Positions 34,001 through 45,284 of a stretch of DNA of 64,000 bases are shown in pieces. Position 1 is the stretch's first letter. Each line of letters begins with the position of its first letter. The stretch lies in assembly GCF_965363235.1 (NCBI RefSeq), contig NC_134849.1, forward strand, positions 18,068,863 through 18,132,862, in the 5' to 3' direction. Source of the DNA: Mytilus galloprovincialis (taxonomy: Eukaryota; Mollusca; Bivalvia; Mytilida; Mytilidae). Below the pieces are notes generated by a model that was not told where the DNA came from, ran no database searches, and saw nothing but the letters and a program-made list of their open reading frames with translations. Both the position numbers and the translations under genes were made by a program.

Positions 34001-34679
34001 CGGAGCTGCCTTGAAAAGTGACATGAAAAATGACCTAGGTAAACTATGGATGACACATTTGATTAATAATCTTCTCCATATTATTGATGATGTAAAAGTG
34101 TCGGAGGTGCTTTGTTGTCCACCTAATAGTTGCAATCCAGAAGTTGAACTTATTTATGGAGATGAAGATGACCATATTACACAAATGCAGTACAATACCC
34201 CATATTCAAGTACCCCTGTAGGTACATTCAATTGTATATCAGCACATGGAAGACTTTCTCCAAACTCATATTCTGAAGAATCATCAGTAACCTCTGAGGG
34301 CAGTTGTTCAAACGTAAGGAAAGGAACGGCTGTTCCAGATTTTTGTGCAGCACTTAAACATTTCCCTGGTGTTTTCCCATTAGTGGTGAAATTGCAACCA
34401 GCAAGACAAGAAACTGAAGGAGTTTTTCCAAATGTTCAACAGATGCTGTCGAAGCTTTTCTTTCAAGATGTTGTATTTGGTATGGTTATTTCACCAAGAT
34501 CATTTCAAATGTCTGTTATTTTAAAGAAGGAAGGAAGTCTACAATTTGCAAGTACACACTCTGTTTCCTTGATGAACCCATTGAAAGATACCGAGCTTGA
34601 TATGAAAAATTTGAACTTGATGTACACTTTTGTGTATCGAGTCTTAAAGTGGTCAACTGAAACTCAGTGTTCTTTATAG
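21900..34679 (+). CDS. Unrecognised three-exon gene, 398-residue protein
   Basis: Exons 21900-22007, 29763-30147 and 33976-34679 join in phase (0, then 1) with GT-AG introns of 7,755 and 3,828 bp and give one 398-residue frame from ATG to TAG. I do not recognise the family. There is no signal peptide or membrane segment. Residues 1-30 are polar and charged; the middle has aromatic-rich text (RFPFGWISSY across the first join). In exon 3 the pattern VPDF (about 284-287), then PLVVKLQP (299-306), a helix with QMLSKLF and a strand VVFGMVISPRSFQM resembles a PD-(D/E)XK nuclease-like core in which the acidic residue before K is missing. That is an inference from pattern only. The start was chosen because it is the first ATG of a frame that ends at a good donor. 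The protein is probably intracellular. Confidence 0.75.
22436..22895. mobile_element. 460-bp MITE with ~26-bp terminal inverted repeats
   Basis: Left end ATATCGTCGCTGGGCTTCTA and right end TAGAAGCCCAGCGACGATAT are exact inverted copies, and the match extends a few bases inward. It lies in intron 1. No target duplication longer than AT is certain, and no protein-coding frame was recognised. Confidence 0.8.
23037..23099. repeat. 20-bp tandem repeat, three copies
   Basis: AAATAAATATGTTTAAACT is repeated three times. A single copy with the same left context (CACTATAAATAAATATG) is at 47148-47170, so the block belongs to a dispersed repeat. Confidence 0.8.
24458..25817 (-). mobile_element. LINE 3' fragment, with a SINE inside
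   Basis: On the minus strand about 25300-25810 encodes the C-terminal end of a non-LTR retrotransposon ORF2: RFRTSCHDLEIERGRY followed by the Cys/His box CKLCKNAVEDELHFLLKCP; one frameshift lies near 25640. The 3' tail (24456-24485) reads AATAAAATTATC plus ATCT repeats, a LINE-type end. It is 5'-truncated and inactive. It lies within the composite repeat. Confidence 0.75.
24700..25265 (+). mobile_element. tRNA-derived SINE
   Basis: The head has a pol III A box (TGGTCTAGTGG, 24708-24718) and B box (GAGTTCGATTC, 24751-24761), spaced as in a tRNA. The body includes GGCTTCCTCCACCATAATAA near 24980, which resembles the central domain shared by several metazoan SINE families, and the 3' end is a TA-rich run at 25240-25265. 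The tRNA part does not fold as a complete gene. Confidence 0.85.
25820..27610. mobile_element. TA-flanked non-autonomous element with GTTGAG motif arrays
   Basis: Termini CAGAAAAAA and TTTTTTTCTG are inverted and flanked by TA on both sides (25818-25819, 27611-27612), as for Tc1/mariner-type insertions. The first ~380 bp hold many GTTGAGGGC(T/C)AG copies and the last ~450 bp hold their reverse complement (GCTCAACTTTT, CTAGCCCTCAACT), including a tandem run of ~46-bp units at 27200-27395. The 0.9-kb centre is AT-rich with no coding signal. No transposase is present. Confidence 0.75.
28400..29762 (+). other. Remainder of intron 1
   Basis: Contains a C-rich tract (about 28480-28503) and a dispersed repeat at about 28590-28740 with GCCTTTTATAGCTGACTATG and GTTGAAGGCAGTACGGTGACC, which recurs in diverged form near 41810 and 62100. 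No exon was recognised. Confidence 0.5.
29763..30147 (+). CDS. Exon 2 of the unrecognised gene
   Basis: Acceptor TTATTTCAG at 29754-29762; donor GTAAGA at 30148. 128 codons plus one base, from GWISSYNQRALC to KASV. The acceptor phase (0) and donor phase (1) agree with both neighbours. Contains a proline-rich segment GPASPPMT. Confidence 0.8.
30148..33975 (+). other. Intron 2 with repeats
   Basis: Holds a dispersed repeat at about 30250-30410, a ~45-bp direct repeat around ATGCTGTAGTCAACGAGC (30640 and 30685), a bivalve repeat ending in a GACGGACGGAC-rich run (about 31820-32010) and a fold-back at 32930-33240. No exon-like frame in the right phase was seen. Confidence 0.5.
32930..33240. repeat. 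Imperfect fold-back repeat in intron 2
   Basis: The left arm (about 32930-33030) and right arm (about 33140-33240) are reverse complements with many substitutions; the best block is GAATTTGCATAATTTCTTG against CAAGAAATTATGCAAATTC. The centre has two copies of GTGTTGTGYGCAGCACAG, itself palindromic. Confidence 0.65.
33976..34679 (+). CDS. Exon 3 (terminal) of the unrecognised gene
   Basis: Acceptor TTATTGTTGCAG at 33964-33975; its first two bases complete the Asp codon split by intron 2. The frame runs through DQGRYVASFGAALKSD to CSL and TAG. It holds the Ser/Thr-rich linker (SPNSYSEESSVTSEGS) and the PD-(D/E)XK-like stretch. Confidence 0.85.
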
Positions 34680-35302
34680 AGAAAGATGATTAAGAGGCCT
34701 TACCAGAAATCTTACTTTTTACTCCTGCATTGTAAAAAGTCCTACAGTCAAGTAATTTTGCATAAAACATGATACTGACTTACAAATAATTGCAAGAGAG
34801 GAAATAATGTGTCCTTGTGTCCAGAAATTGACAAGGATAAACCAGGGGAAAAAATCTGTATTAAATGATTGCAGGCAGAAAAGATTTACACAGATAGACA
34901 TTTCCTGTGGACAATGTTTTGAATAAGGAAGATAACACTATAAAAACTACTTGAAACTTGAACAATAATCAAAATGATAATAGCTTTTTTTCTGTATGTC
35001 CAGTTAAAGTAATGCTTTTAACAGATTTTGAAATTTTGATTAAAGTGATCAATGAAGCAGATTTTTTGTTTGTAGTATACATATAATTATATATATAAAA
35101 TAAGATGTCGTTGGAATGCACATGGCACAACTCTCCAAAACTCCAAAAGAGACAAAATGACACAGACATTAACATCTTTAGGTCACCCTATGGTCTTAAA
35201 CATTGAACAAAGCAAACTGCATAGTCAGCTATTAAAGGCCATGAAATAACAAATGTGAAACTGTCCAAACACAAAAACTAACTGCATGGTTTACAACATA
35301 AT
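34680..35302. other. 3' flank of the plus-strand gene, dispersed repeat
   Basis: Probable 3' untranslated sequence followed at about 35095-35290 by a dispersed repeat (AGAGACAAAATGACACAGAC, AGTCAGCTATTAAAGGCCATG) also found near 43030 and 44790. I could not place a polyadenylation site. Confidence 0.4.
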
Positions 35303-35738
35303 AAACGAAAAACAAATATATGAGACAGCCACAAACAACAACCACTACATTACAGGCTTCTTACTTGAGACTGCAGGTACATCATTATTAAACGAAAAAC
35401 AAATATATGACACAGCCACAAACAACAACCACTACATTACAGGCTTCTGACTTGAGACTGCAGGTACATCATTATTAAACGAAAAACAAATATATGACAC
35501 AGCCACAAACAACAACCACTACATTACAGGCTTCTGACTTGAGACTGCAGGTACATCATTATTAAACGAAAAACAAATATATGAGACAGCCACAAACAAC
35601 AACCACTACATTACAGGCTTCTTACTTGAGACTGCAGGTACATCATTAATAAACGAAAAACAAATATGTGACACAGCCACAAACAACAACCACTACATTA
35701 CAGGCTTCTGACTTGAGACTGCAGGTACATCATGTACA
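35303..35738. repeat. 87-bp tandem repeat, five copies
   Basis: Unit AAACGAAAAACAAATATATG, then ACACAGCCACAAACAACAAC, TTACAGGCTTCTGAC and GCAGGTACATCATTA. Starts at about 35303, 35390, 35477, 35564 and 35651; copies differ at very few sites, so the array is young. Confidence 0.93.
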
Positions 35739-36224
35739 TACAGAATGTGCACATTCAGAGTGTGGCTGGGTGAAACTTGTTTGAAGACAAAACCTACCCC
35801 TTACCTTTGAGAGTGGAGTGACAACATAGAGAATTTAACATCGGTTGGAAAAGTCTTTATTCAACAGATGGATACATGTTTGAATAATATAACAAAAACA
35901 CAGAACAGACGTGAGTGAGTACTTATACTTGCCAAAGACACTCAGTACAGATCTGAAAGAAGAAGCAGTTACTGACTGCTTGATCAACATTATCAAAGCC
36001 AATAATGACTTATAAAAATAACTATACACCTAAGACTAAGTACTGACAAACCTCCATAGATTTAGTGAAAATATGTCATAAACAGTTGGAGAAAAATTCC
36101 AAGTTCATGAAGTTGTAGAGTCATGAATGTGCGTATGTATATAGCAATAATATAAAGTTTGATTTTAGTTTACGGATAACACAATCTTTATTAGTACCAA
36201 GACCTTGTGCAATGCTTAAGTACC

Positions 36225-37640
36225 GGTCTTTGTAAGAATCATGCAGGTTCCTGTTGATGGGCGATTCATGACCCAAATGTCTTTATATTTTGTTTATGAT
36301 GAAGGTATGGTATGAAAATAAGTTTTCTGTATTAATTTTTTCTTTTCAACTTTGGTTGCCATGGAAACCATCCTTACAAAATTTTGCCTAAATACGTCCA
36401 TAAGTAGCCTTTGAAAATTGAAATATAATGGATTTTAAAGAACCATAGAAATAAAGTTAATCAATACAAACAATATGTATATTTACAGTATTGACAAACA
36501 CAACCCCAAACTATACAAAAACGTTAAAATTTTGAATTTACTAAATGGTTTGTTTCCATAGCAATCATTTAAAAATGTGTTAAAATTCGAAAATGAAAAA
36601 TTTCAAAAACTTTAAAATTTTAAATCTGTTTATCTCCCAAGACCAACAATACCATGACATGTCATTGACAAATTTTGAAAGACCACATTCTATATATTCA
36701 GAAAATAAAAAGAAAGTCGTGTGTTTTTTTTTCTTTAAAAAAAAAAATTTAGTCAAAAATTGTCAATTTTCACCAAAATTCAGATTAACAATCAGATGAA
36801 TAATCAAAAATTTTGAACTTAAAAAGCTAAAACATTCCATTTATATGTGCAATTCTGACACACATTTGTTAATTTTAAAGGAGAATATATGATAAATGAA
36901 GATATACTTGTACAAAATGAAAAATCATCACTCTGGGTATGGTGCACCCCCCTTTTTTTCGATTTTTTTATTTATTTTTTTTCAAAATTATAAAATTTGT
37001 TGAAAGAAATGTGGTATCTCATTGTGTTTACTTGTGAACTAAGTATTTTAAGAATTTAAGCATAACACAACTTCTAAAGTTGAGGGCAGCATATGTACCC
37101 CCTCCCTTCAATCTCATATGTAAGATTTCTCAGAAGTTTAAAAAAAAAATGGTAATACGCATAACCCGTTGTCGTGTCTAAGACTGATGCTGTCAGTGAA
37201 AAAGAATAAAGTTGAATACCATGACATGTCATTGACAAATTTTGAAAGACCACATTCTATATATTCAGAAAATAAAAAGAAAGTCGTGTGTTTTTTTTTT
37301 CTTTAAAAAAATAATTTTAGTCAAAAATTGTCAATTTTCACTAAAATTCAGATTACCAAACAGATGAATACTGAAACATTTTGAACTCAAAAAGCTAAAA
37401 CATTCCATTTATGCGTGCATTCCTGACACAAATTTGGTAATTATAAATGAGAAAATATGATTGATAGAGATATTTTTGTAGAGAAGGACATTTTTTCTTT
37501 CTGGGCATGGTGCCCCCCCCCCTTTTTTTCAAAATTCAAAAAATTATTAATAAATTTAAAAGATGGAATTCAATTGTGAACATTTTGAGCATTAAAACAT
37601 GAAATTTCTTCAAAGGGTGAGGGCAATAATAGAACCCCCT
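36225..37640 (+). repeat. Dispersed repeat, plus-strand copy of an inverted pair
   Basis: From TAAGTACCGGTCTTTGTAA to about 37215 this matches 41945-42955 in reverse orientation; 36593-36799 and 42365-42571 give the same 68-residue translation. A second partial copy of the inner part (CCATGACATGTCATTGAC) follows directly at 37217-37640. The shared open frames are repeat, not genes. Confidence 0.85.
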
Positions 37641-39000
37641 ACACCATTTTTATATATTAGATTTTTTTTTTAGAAATGGGGAATGTGTCAAAGAGAGAAC
37701 AACCCAAACAGAAATTTAAAATCTTTAGATTCTATTTCATGGTCTTTAAAATTGACTCTAAAGAACCTGAATCGATCACCTGTAATTTTTGGTTAAATCT
37801 TGCATCAATGATTATTTGTCCCTTCAATATATATCAATGAGTGGCTTAACAATTCCATTTAAATGTTCTTTGTATCTGTCGTTTTTTCTTCAAAAGCAAA
37901 AAATGAATTTTACCCCTATGTTCCATTTTAGCCATAGTGGCTAAGTTTCTTGAAGTACAAGGAAATAAAAAACTAAATTTATACAAGATTATAACTCCCA
38001 AGTTGGGCTGAAATTGTTTAAGCATATTCAATATCAAAAGAAGATTTTTTTTTTAAAGGAAGCAAACTAGATGAACAAATTGTGAAAAATATCTTTAAAG
38101 GGCTATAACTCCATACGGATTCAATTGACAATTCTGGTCTTATAAACTTATTTGTAGATCCTACTTTGCTGAAAGTTGTGCTGTTTACAGTTTATCTTTG
38201 TCATTAATAATATTCAAGATAATAACCAAAACTGCAAAATTTCCGTACAATTAACAATTAAGTGGCAGCAACCCAACAATGGGTTGTTAGATTCATCTGA
38301 AAATTTGCTGCATTTTACCCCTATGTTCTTATTTTACCCATGGCGGCCATGTTTTTTTACAAAATAGAAAATAGAACACAAACTTAATTCTAGATATCCT
38401 AAGGATCATTCAGTTTATAAGTTTTACTGGAATTGGTTAAGTAGTTTCAGTGGAAATCTTTCAAATATTTTACACCGGACAGACGACAACGGAAGCAAAG
38501 TGATGGCAAAATTCACAGTTCCTTTGAAACGGTGACCTAAAAAAAACTATGTCCGTTCTATCAGAAATAAACTGAAAATAAAAAATAAAAAATTTGTACC
38601 ATCGAGAGCGCTAACAAGGCAACTTTCCATAAATTTTAATATTTTTAAGGGTCATAACTCTTTTAAAAAAGTCAATTGTCCATGATTATAGAACTCATCC
38701 GAGATATTGTTGATATTAATCTAGTGTATAAGTTTTATTAAAAATCTGGCAAGAATTGTACCTGTGGGAGCGTTAAAGGGGCTATTCTCCATAAATTTAT
38801 TATTTTCAAGGGTTATAAATGTTTTTATTAAAGTCGATTGACCACCAATATCTAACTTGTTCGAGATATTGCTTATAATAACCTAAAGTATTAGTTTCTT
38901 AAAAATCTGACATAATTTGTACATGTGCGAGCGCTGCAACGACAGCCAGATGGACACAAGTACGGATGGCAATCAAAATTTTAAGCAGACCATATTTAAA
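37641..39000. repeat. Dispersed and tandem repeats
   Basis: TTTACCCCTATGTTC...GCCATGGCGGCC-like text occurs twice about 410 bp apart (37906, 38316). A ~165-bp unit (GGGTCATAACTCTTTT, CTCATCCGAGATATTG, GAGCGCT) is repeated about three times at 38590-38945. ACCGGACAGACGACAACGG near 38475 is a typical end of such bivalve repeats. No gene seen. Confidence 0.6.
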
Positions 39001-39040
39001 CGAAAAAAATTAAGTTCTAATTTCGATTTTTATTAATTGA

Positions 39041-39895
39041 AAATTTTTTGGTCGCATATTGGTATCACGTTGGCGTCGTCGTCGTCCGAAGACATTTGGT
39101 TTTCGCACTCTAACTTTAGTAAAAGTAAATTGAAATCTATGAAATTTAAACACATGGTTTATGACCATAAAAGAAAGGTTGACATTGATTCTTGGTGTTT
39201 TGGTCCCAACAGTTTAGGAATTAGGGGCAAAAAAGGGCCCAAATAAGCATTTTTCTTGGTTTTCGCACAATAACTTTAGTATAAGTAAAAAGAAATCTAT
39301 AAAATTTTAACATAAGGTCTCTATGACCACAACAGGAAGGTTGGGATTGATTTTGGGAGTTTTAGTCCCAACAGTTTAGGAATTAGGGGCCAAAAACAGG
39401 TCCCAAATAAGCATTTTTCTTGGTTTTTGCATAATAACTTAAGCATAAGTTATTAGAAATCTATGAAATTTTAACACAAGGTTTATAACCACAAAAGAAA
39501 GGTTTGGATTGATTTTGGGAGTTTTGGTCCCAACGAATTAGGGGCCAAAAGGGTCCAAAATTAAACTTTGTTTGATTTCATCAAAAAATTAATTATTGGG
39601 GTTCTTTGATATGCCAAATCTAACCGTGTATTCAGATTCTTAATTTTTGGTCCTGTTTTCAAATTGGTCTACATTAAGATCAAAAGGGTCCAAAATTAAA
39701 CTTAGCTTGATTTTAACAAAAAAAGAATTCTTGGGGTTCTTTGATATGCTGAATCTAAACATGGTCATAGATTTTTGATTATGGGCCCAGTTTTCAAGTT
39801 GGTCCAAATCGGGGTCCAAAATTATTATGTTAAGTATTGTGCAATACCTCTGCGGTCGTATAAAGCTGCGCCCTGCGGAGCATCTGATTTATTTA
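39041..39895 (+). repeat. Composite bivalve repeat, short complete copy
   Basis: Starts with GGTCGCATATTGGTATCACG and GTCGTCGTCGTCCGAAGAC; ends with GCGGTCGTATAAAGCTGCGC and GGAGCATCTG. The inside has three ~170-bp units (TTTCGCACAATAACTTTAG, GGTTGGGATTGATTTTGGGA) and two ~130-bp units (GGGGTTCTTTGATATGC). Confidence 0.85.
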
Positions 39896-40284
39896 TAAAA
39901 ATACTATTTTTGATATCACAAAAATAAAAAAATAAAATATTTTTTTTGTCTTAAATCAGTGGTTTTGATAAGATAATGACAAATGGGACAGTTTTAATCT
40001 TGGTACAGTGTTTCCAATTTCATTATCTATGGAAAATACATTGCCTTGCATCGTTTCTTTTGTGGACTAGTATACTATTGCACAGAGTCAGATTATGTAC
40101 ACATAATGGCTGTTACTATTTACCTCCCATGTAAATCGACATGTATCGAAACCTTTATGCAAACACTTATTTGTCACTATGTCGATTTAACTGTGCTAAA
40201 ATTGAAATTAAAGAAGAACTACAGAACCTTTCTTTTTATTCTAATATATAATAATCTAACTTATCTAAAAGATTTGAAATAAAT

Positions 40285-40850
40285 GCGGAATGTGTCCATT
40301 GGACACAGATGATGCTCCCGCTTCCATATCATAAAAGTCATAAACGGACATGACTGAAGACACTTACCAATTGTGTACTAACTTTTATGGTGATAAGAAT
40401 TGTGTAAAAGTTTCGTAACATTTGGTTGAGGCAAACTAAAGAAAGAAATACAAAACAAAAAATTCAGCAACTTTTTCCCTCTATAAAGACGCATTGCGTA
40501 GAACAGTGAAAGTTACACCACCAAAATTCAAAGTTGATTTGCATTTGGTGGTTTTAAGCATTGTGTATAATTTTAATAACATCTGGTAAAGACAAACTAA
40601 AGTTAGAGACGTACAGAAACGGAAATTCAGCAATATTTCTATTTGTAAAGGGGCATCACTCTTGGACGGTTTAAGTGACACCACCAAACTTAGTGTTGTT
40701 TTATGGTAATAAGCAATGTGATTAGGTTTCATAACATTTGGTTGAGGCAAACTAAAGATAGAGAACAGAAACCAACGTTGGGACATACTGACGGACGGAC
40801 AAGGGTTAACCTTAATGCCCCCTCCGCCACTGCGGGGGCATAAAAATATG
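40285..40850 (-). repeat. Dispersed repeat ending in GCCCCCTCCGCCACTGCGGGGGC
   Basis: About three ~155-bp units with ACATTTGGTTGAGGCAAACT and AATTCAGCAA, ending near 40850 with a GC-rich hairpin (GCCCCC...GGGGGC) and GACGGACGGACAAGG. A related copy in the other orientation begins at 41167 (TGCCCCCACTG...GGGGGCATTA). Confidence 0.7.
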
Positions 40851-41166
40851 TAAATATAACAATTGATTAAATTAGGCAAAATTCAAGAATGGCCATTGCA
40901 CATGGTTGTCATAAAGGTTTGAGAATCAAAACAGTATACAATAGTTCGGACCAGCAAATTTTCCTCAGGGCCACAAGGATAATATTTTTGAGAACCATAA
41001 AAAAACGCGATTATTCTGGGTATACAAATAATAATTCAGTTAGGTTTTAAAAAAAATAATAGACAAGCTGTCCTTTTCCACCATATACAATAGAAACATT
41101 GACAAATTCTTGCACAATTAATGTAGATCGTTGGTATATATTTCCTCAGATAGAACATGTAGAATT

Positions 41167-41460
41167 TGTATGCCCCCACTGTAGCAAAGGGGGCATTAAG
41201 TTGTACCCTTGTCTGTAAGTACGTCCGTTCCAGAGTTATACCCTTATACAAATGGAAAAAAAAATGCTGACTTTTTTGTTTCCGTTCTCTAACTTAAGTT
41301 TGCCACAACCAAATGTTTTGAAACTTATACACAATGCTTATTTCCATAAAATTCAGAACAGTTAGAATGTTATTGGTGTAACAGGTACTGTCAATAAGTT
41401 ATGCCCCTTTAAAAATGGAAAAAATGCTGAATTTTCCGTTTCCGTTCTCTTTTTTTCGTC
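41167..41460 (+). repeat. Dispersed repeat, opposite-orientation relative of 40285-40850
   Basis: Begins TATGCCCCCACTGTAGCAAA with GGGGGCATTAAG, then two ~140-bp units with AAGTTTGCCACAACC and TTTCCGTTCTCT. Non-coding. Confidence 0.65.
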
Positions 41461-41944
41461 TGTCTGACATAGTTCATCTTACCCTGACCTCATTTTCTTA
41501 GAACATTGATAATGTTAAGTTAATATGATACTTGTATTAAAATCTTTACATAACACTTACAGAGTTTCAAAAGTAATTCAATTATAAATAAAACCAACCA
41601 GACATTTCAGGGTGAGTCTTCTTGTTTAGCAGATCTTAGTCTAGGGTTAAAGTTTTTAAAGCATCAATCTGTTTCAAAAACCAACAATGAGTTGCATTAA
41701 ATTGTTACTGTAACTTCTTTATAGCCATTTTGAAAGAGAAAGTATCCTGAGCTATTTTTTTTAAATGTTCATTAAGATTTGTTTTATAGATAATCATGTT
41801 ATGCTCATTGTTGAAGGATATACGGTGATCTGTGGTTGTTTATTTCTATGTCTTTGCTCTCTCTGGTTGAGAGTTAATTGTCTCATTGACAATTACAACA
41901 CATCCTCTTATCTTTATACATAGACTTACTAGTAATAAAGTTTT

Positions 41945-42955
41945 GGATTCAACTTTCTTCTTTTTCACTGACAGCACCAGTCTTAGACACGACAACGGGT
42001 TATGCGTATTACCATTTTTTTTTTAAACTTCTGAGAAATCTTACATATAAGATTGAAGGGAGGGGGTACATATGCTGCCCTCAACTTTAGAAGTTGTGTT
42101 ATGCTTAAATTCTTAAAATACTTAGTTCACAAGTAAACACAATGAGATACCACATTTCTTTCAACAAATTTTATAATTTTGAAAAAAAAAAAAAAAAAAA
42201 ATCGAAAAAAAGGGGGGTGCACCATACCCATTGTGATGATTTTTCATTTTGTACAAGTATATCTTCATTTATCATATATTCTCCTTTAAAATTAACAAAT
42301 GTGTGTCAGAATTGCACATATAAATGGAATGTTTTAACTTTTTAAGTTCAAAATTTTTGATTATTCATCTGATTGTTAATCTGAATTTTGGTGAAAATTG
42401 ACAATTTTTGACTAAATTTTTTTTTTTAAAGAAAAAAAAACACACGACTTTCTTTTTATTTTCTGAATATATAGAATGTGGTCTTTCAAAATTTGTCAAT
42501 GACATGTCATGGTATTGTTGGTCTTGGGAGATAAACAGATTTAAAATTTTAAAGTTTTTGAAATTTTTCATTTTCGAATTTTAACACATTTTTAAATGGT
42601 TGCTATGGAAACAAACTATTTAGTAAATTCACAATTTTAACGTTTTTATATAGTTTGGGGTTTTGTTTGTCAATACTGTAAATATACATATCCTTTGTAT
42701 TGATTAACTTTATTTCTATGGGACTTTAAATTCCCTTATTTTATATTTTCAAAAAGGGTCTTTTTTCACATATTCAGGCAAAATGTTGATTTGATGGTTA
42801 CCATGGCAACGGGCATAATACAGGGAAAATAAAGACAGAATTTTGACCATCTACCAAAGTTCTTATGATATAGGGCAACAAAAATTACTTCTGTGACATG
42901 CCATGAATCACCTTCTGCATGATTTTTACAAAGACCGGTACTTTAAAATTATAGG
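41945..42955 (-). repeat. Dispersed repeat, minus-strand copy of an inverted pair
   Basis: Reverse complement of 36225-37215 with scattered differences and a poly-A expansion at about 42182-42200. The two copies could pair over about 1 kb. Confidence 0.85.
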
Positions 42956-43458
42956 TATTGTCAAATTGTAGTATTGTGAAAAAGCCTATATGAGTTATTT
43001 TTATAAATATTGTGTGATTGCCAATGAAACAGCTCTTCAAAAGAGACCAAATGACGCAGAAACAAACAAATAAAGGTCACTATATGACCTTCAACAATGA
43101 GCAAAGGTATAGTTTACTATGGAAGGCCCTGAAATGTTAAAAAATCCAAACCTGAAAATTAACGACCTGAATTGTGTACCATTATATTTACATAAATATA
43201 CTGTACATTTACCCTTTTCTATAGTCAAATACTGTGCATGAAAAGTCCCAATTTAATCACACGGGAAAAAAGATGCCAATGACAAAAAACAAGTGATAGG
43301 AAACTGGTATGAGAAATGCACCCAGTATTAAAAAAAGTCTAAATGTTAATGTTATTATTGTACATAAGCGACATTTTCAGACAACAATAGTATTTTTCCA
43401 ATCTAACACTTCAGTAAGGAATGTGCAAGGTTTCTTTTCTAAAGCGGTATTTTCAATT
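42956..43458. other. Intergenic, weak dispersed repeat only
   Basis: About 43015-43160 is a diverged copy of the repeat at 35095-35290 and 44755-44880. Nothing else recognised. Confidence 0.4.
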
Positions 43459-44640
43459 AGGCCAACTAAAATTAATTAGTAGATTTTCATCCAAATTTTT
43501 GAAAAACATGGGGCGGGTGGGAGGATTTTATTTTTAAAATTTTATTTCATATGAAACCCTTGTCACAAGTTCTTCATACCGCGGGGTATATGCTAGTGGA
43601 AAACAAGCTTGTAGAATGTATATATACATGTTGTATAAGGAATCTGACACTATTTTTTAAACTCTTAAATTAAAATCCCTGATTGGCAACCACTGTTTTA
43701 CATGTAATAGCCGCTTTAGAAACCTATTTATAGTATACATCAAAGGGAAGAAAAATGCTCTCTTCAGTTGGACTAGACCTACACCAAATTTATTTTGCTT
43801 TCTAAGCAATGGTTTGTAGTCCACATAAAATCAATAAAATGTATTGGTACAATTGTATGCAACACAAGTATTATGAGTACAAAATAAAATGTAAACTCAG
43901 TGTGGAAAGTAATTATGTGATGTAAAACATGAACTTAACCAAAAAGTAGTTTCTTAATGACTAAATTGAGGGTATTGGGACAGTTACAGAGGGTGTTTGC
44001 TGCTTGTCAACAAAAACAACAGCCATGGGTAAATATAAGGGAATTAAAATGCATGTTTGTCGACTTTTTTTCTCTCAATATACTGTCATAAATCAAACAA
44101 ATTCGTGCTTGTGTCAATTTCTTTAATCCAGTCATGTTTTTTGTACCAATTTGTTCTACGATTCTTGCGCTTTGGATATCATTTACAGTCCAAATTTCCT
44201 GACACAAAGTCATCGTATAAATAAAGAAAAAACACGGTTTTCGAGTCACTTGTGACTACCGCAATTTGCGTTAAATGACAAGGCGTTTTACTCGTTACTC
44301 GAATATTTCATGCCCTTCTCGTTATCAATCTCTATTCTCGGTAGATGTTGTCATAATAGAGCAGCAGAATATGTCGACTCAATCATATCGTTATTAGATC
44401 CAGGAACATATATATTAACTATGTTAGATATACTGTTCCCAGTTAGATCATACTCGGAGAAATACAAAAACGAAATTTGAAACAGGAAGTGTTGAATGAA
44501 ACGAAATTATCGATGGTTCCCGGTAACGGACATGATAAAATCCGGAAATCGTATTTTTTGTTAAATAAAAAAAATCGGGGCGGGACGATTTCAGAGGGGC
44601 GGGCGGGGATGAAAATCTAGCAATTAATTTTAATTGGCCT
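43459..44640. mobile_element. 1.18-kb element with ~35-bp terminal inverted repeats
   Basis: Left end AGGCCAACTAAAATTAATTA, then TAGATTTTCATCC; the right end is its inverted copy with few mismatches, ending TTTTAATTGGCCT at 44640. Both ends are next to GC-rich text (GGGGCGGG). No clear target duplication. The 80-residue minus frame at 44007-44249 (MTLCQEIWTVNDIQSARI part) looks codon-like but was not recognised. Confidence 0.7.
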
Positions 44641-45284
44641 TATTTGGAAGACCTTCATCTGTTTCCCAGTGTTGATAAGATTTCTTTGTCGTACTGGTCT
44701 TTCTGGTTATTTTTAAAACATTTTTTTGGGCATTGACAGTTTGTTTTTGATCTGAAATTAAGAAAATGTATAGTTGTCAATGGGATATCTCTTCACTAAA
44801 TGACATAATAGAAGTTAACAACTGTAGGTCACAGAATGGCCTTTCAACAACGAGCAGAACTCGTACTGCATATATTATAAAATGAAATGAAAATGGTAAA
44901 ACAAAACAAACGAGAAACTAGCATTCTCATTTATATACAAAAAAAATGAATGAAGAACAAAGATGATATACATCAACAAACGATCACTACTGAATAATAG
45001 AACCTACAAATACAGACTGGAGGGGGTTCATTCGGTTGGCTAGCGCCAACCCTCTACTAACCTGAGACATTTATGTAACGGACAACACAGAAAAAAACTT
45101 GATGGTAGGTTGAAAACAAAACTTTACGAAAAAAGAAATAAGTTCGGCTTCCAAATTGTGAACTTTCCGTTTTTATGTAGCAACATTTCGGCAGCGCCTG
45201 CACACGGCATATAGTTATATCTCCCAACTGATACGATTTTATAGAATAAAAACCTGTTGTGTCCTTTAATATCTCTAATTTGAT

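Noticed and set aside
36593-42571. Identical 68-residue ORFs at 36593-36799 (+) and 42365-42571 (-)
   Set aside because: They lie in two copies of one dispersed repeat, are Phe/Lys/Asn-rich translations of AT-rich DNA and end at homopolymer runs.
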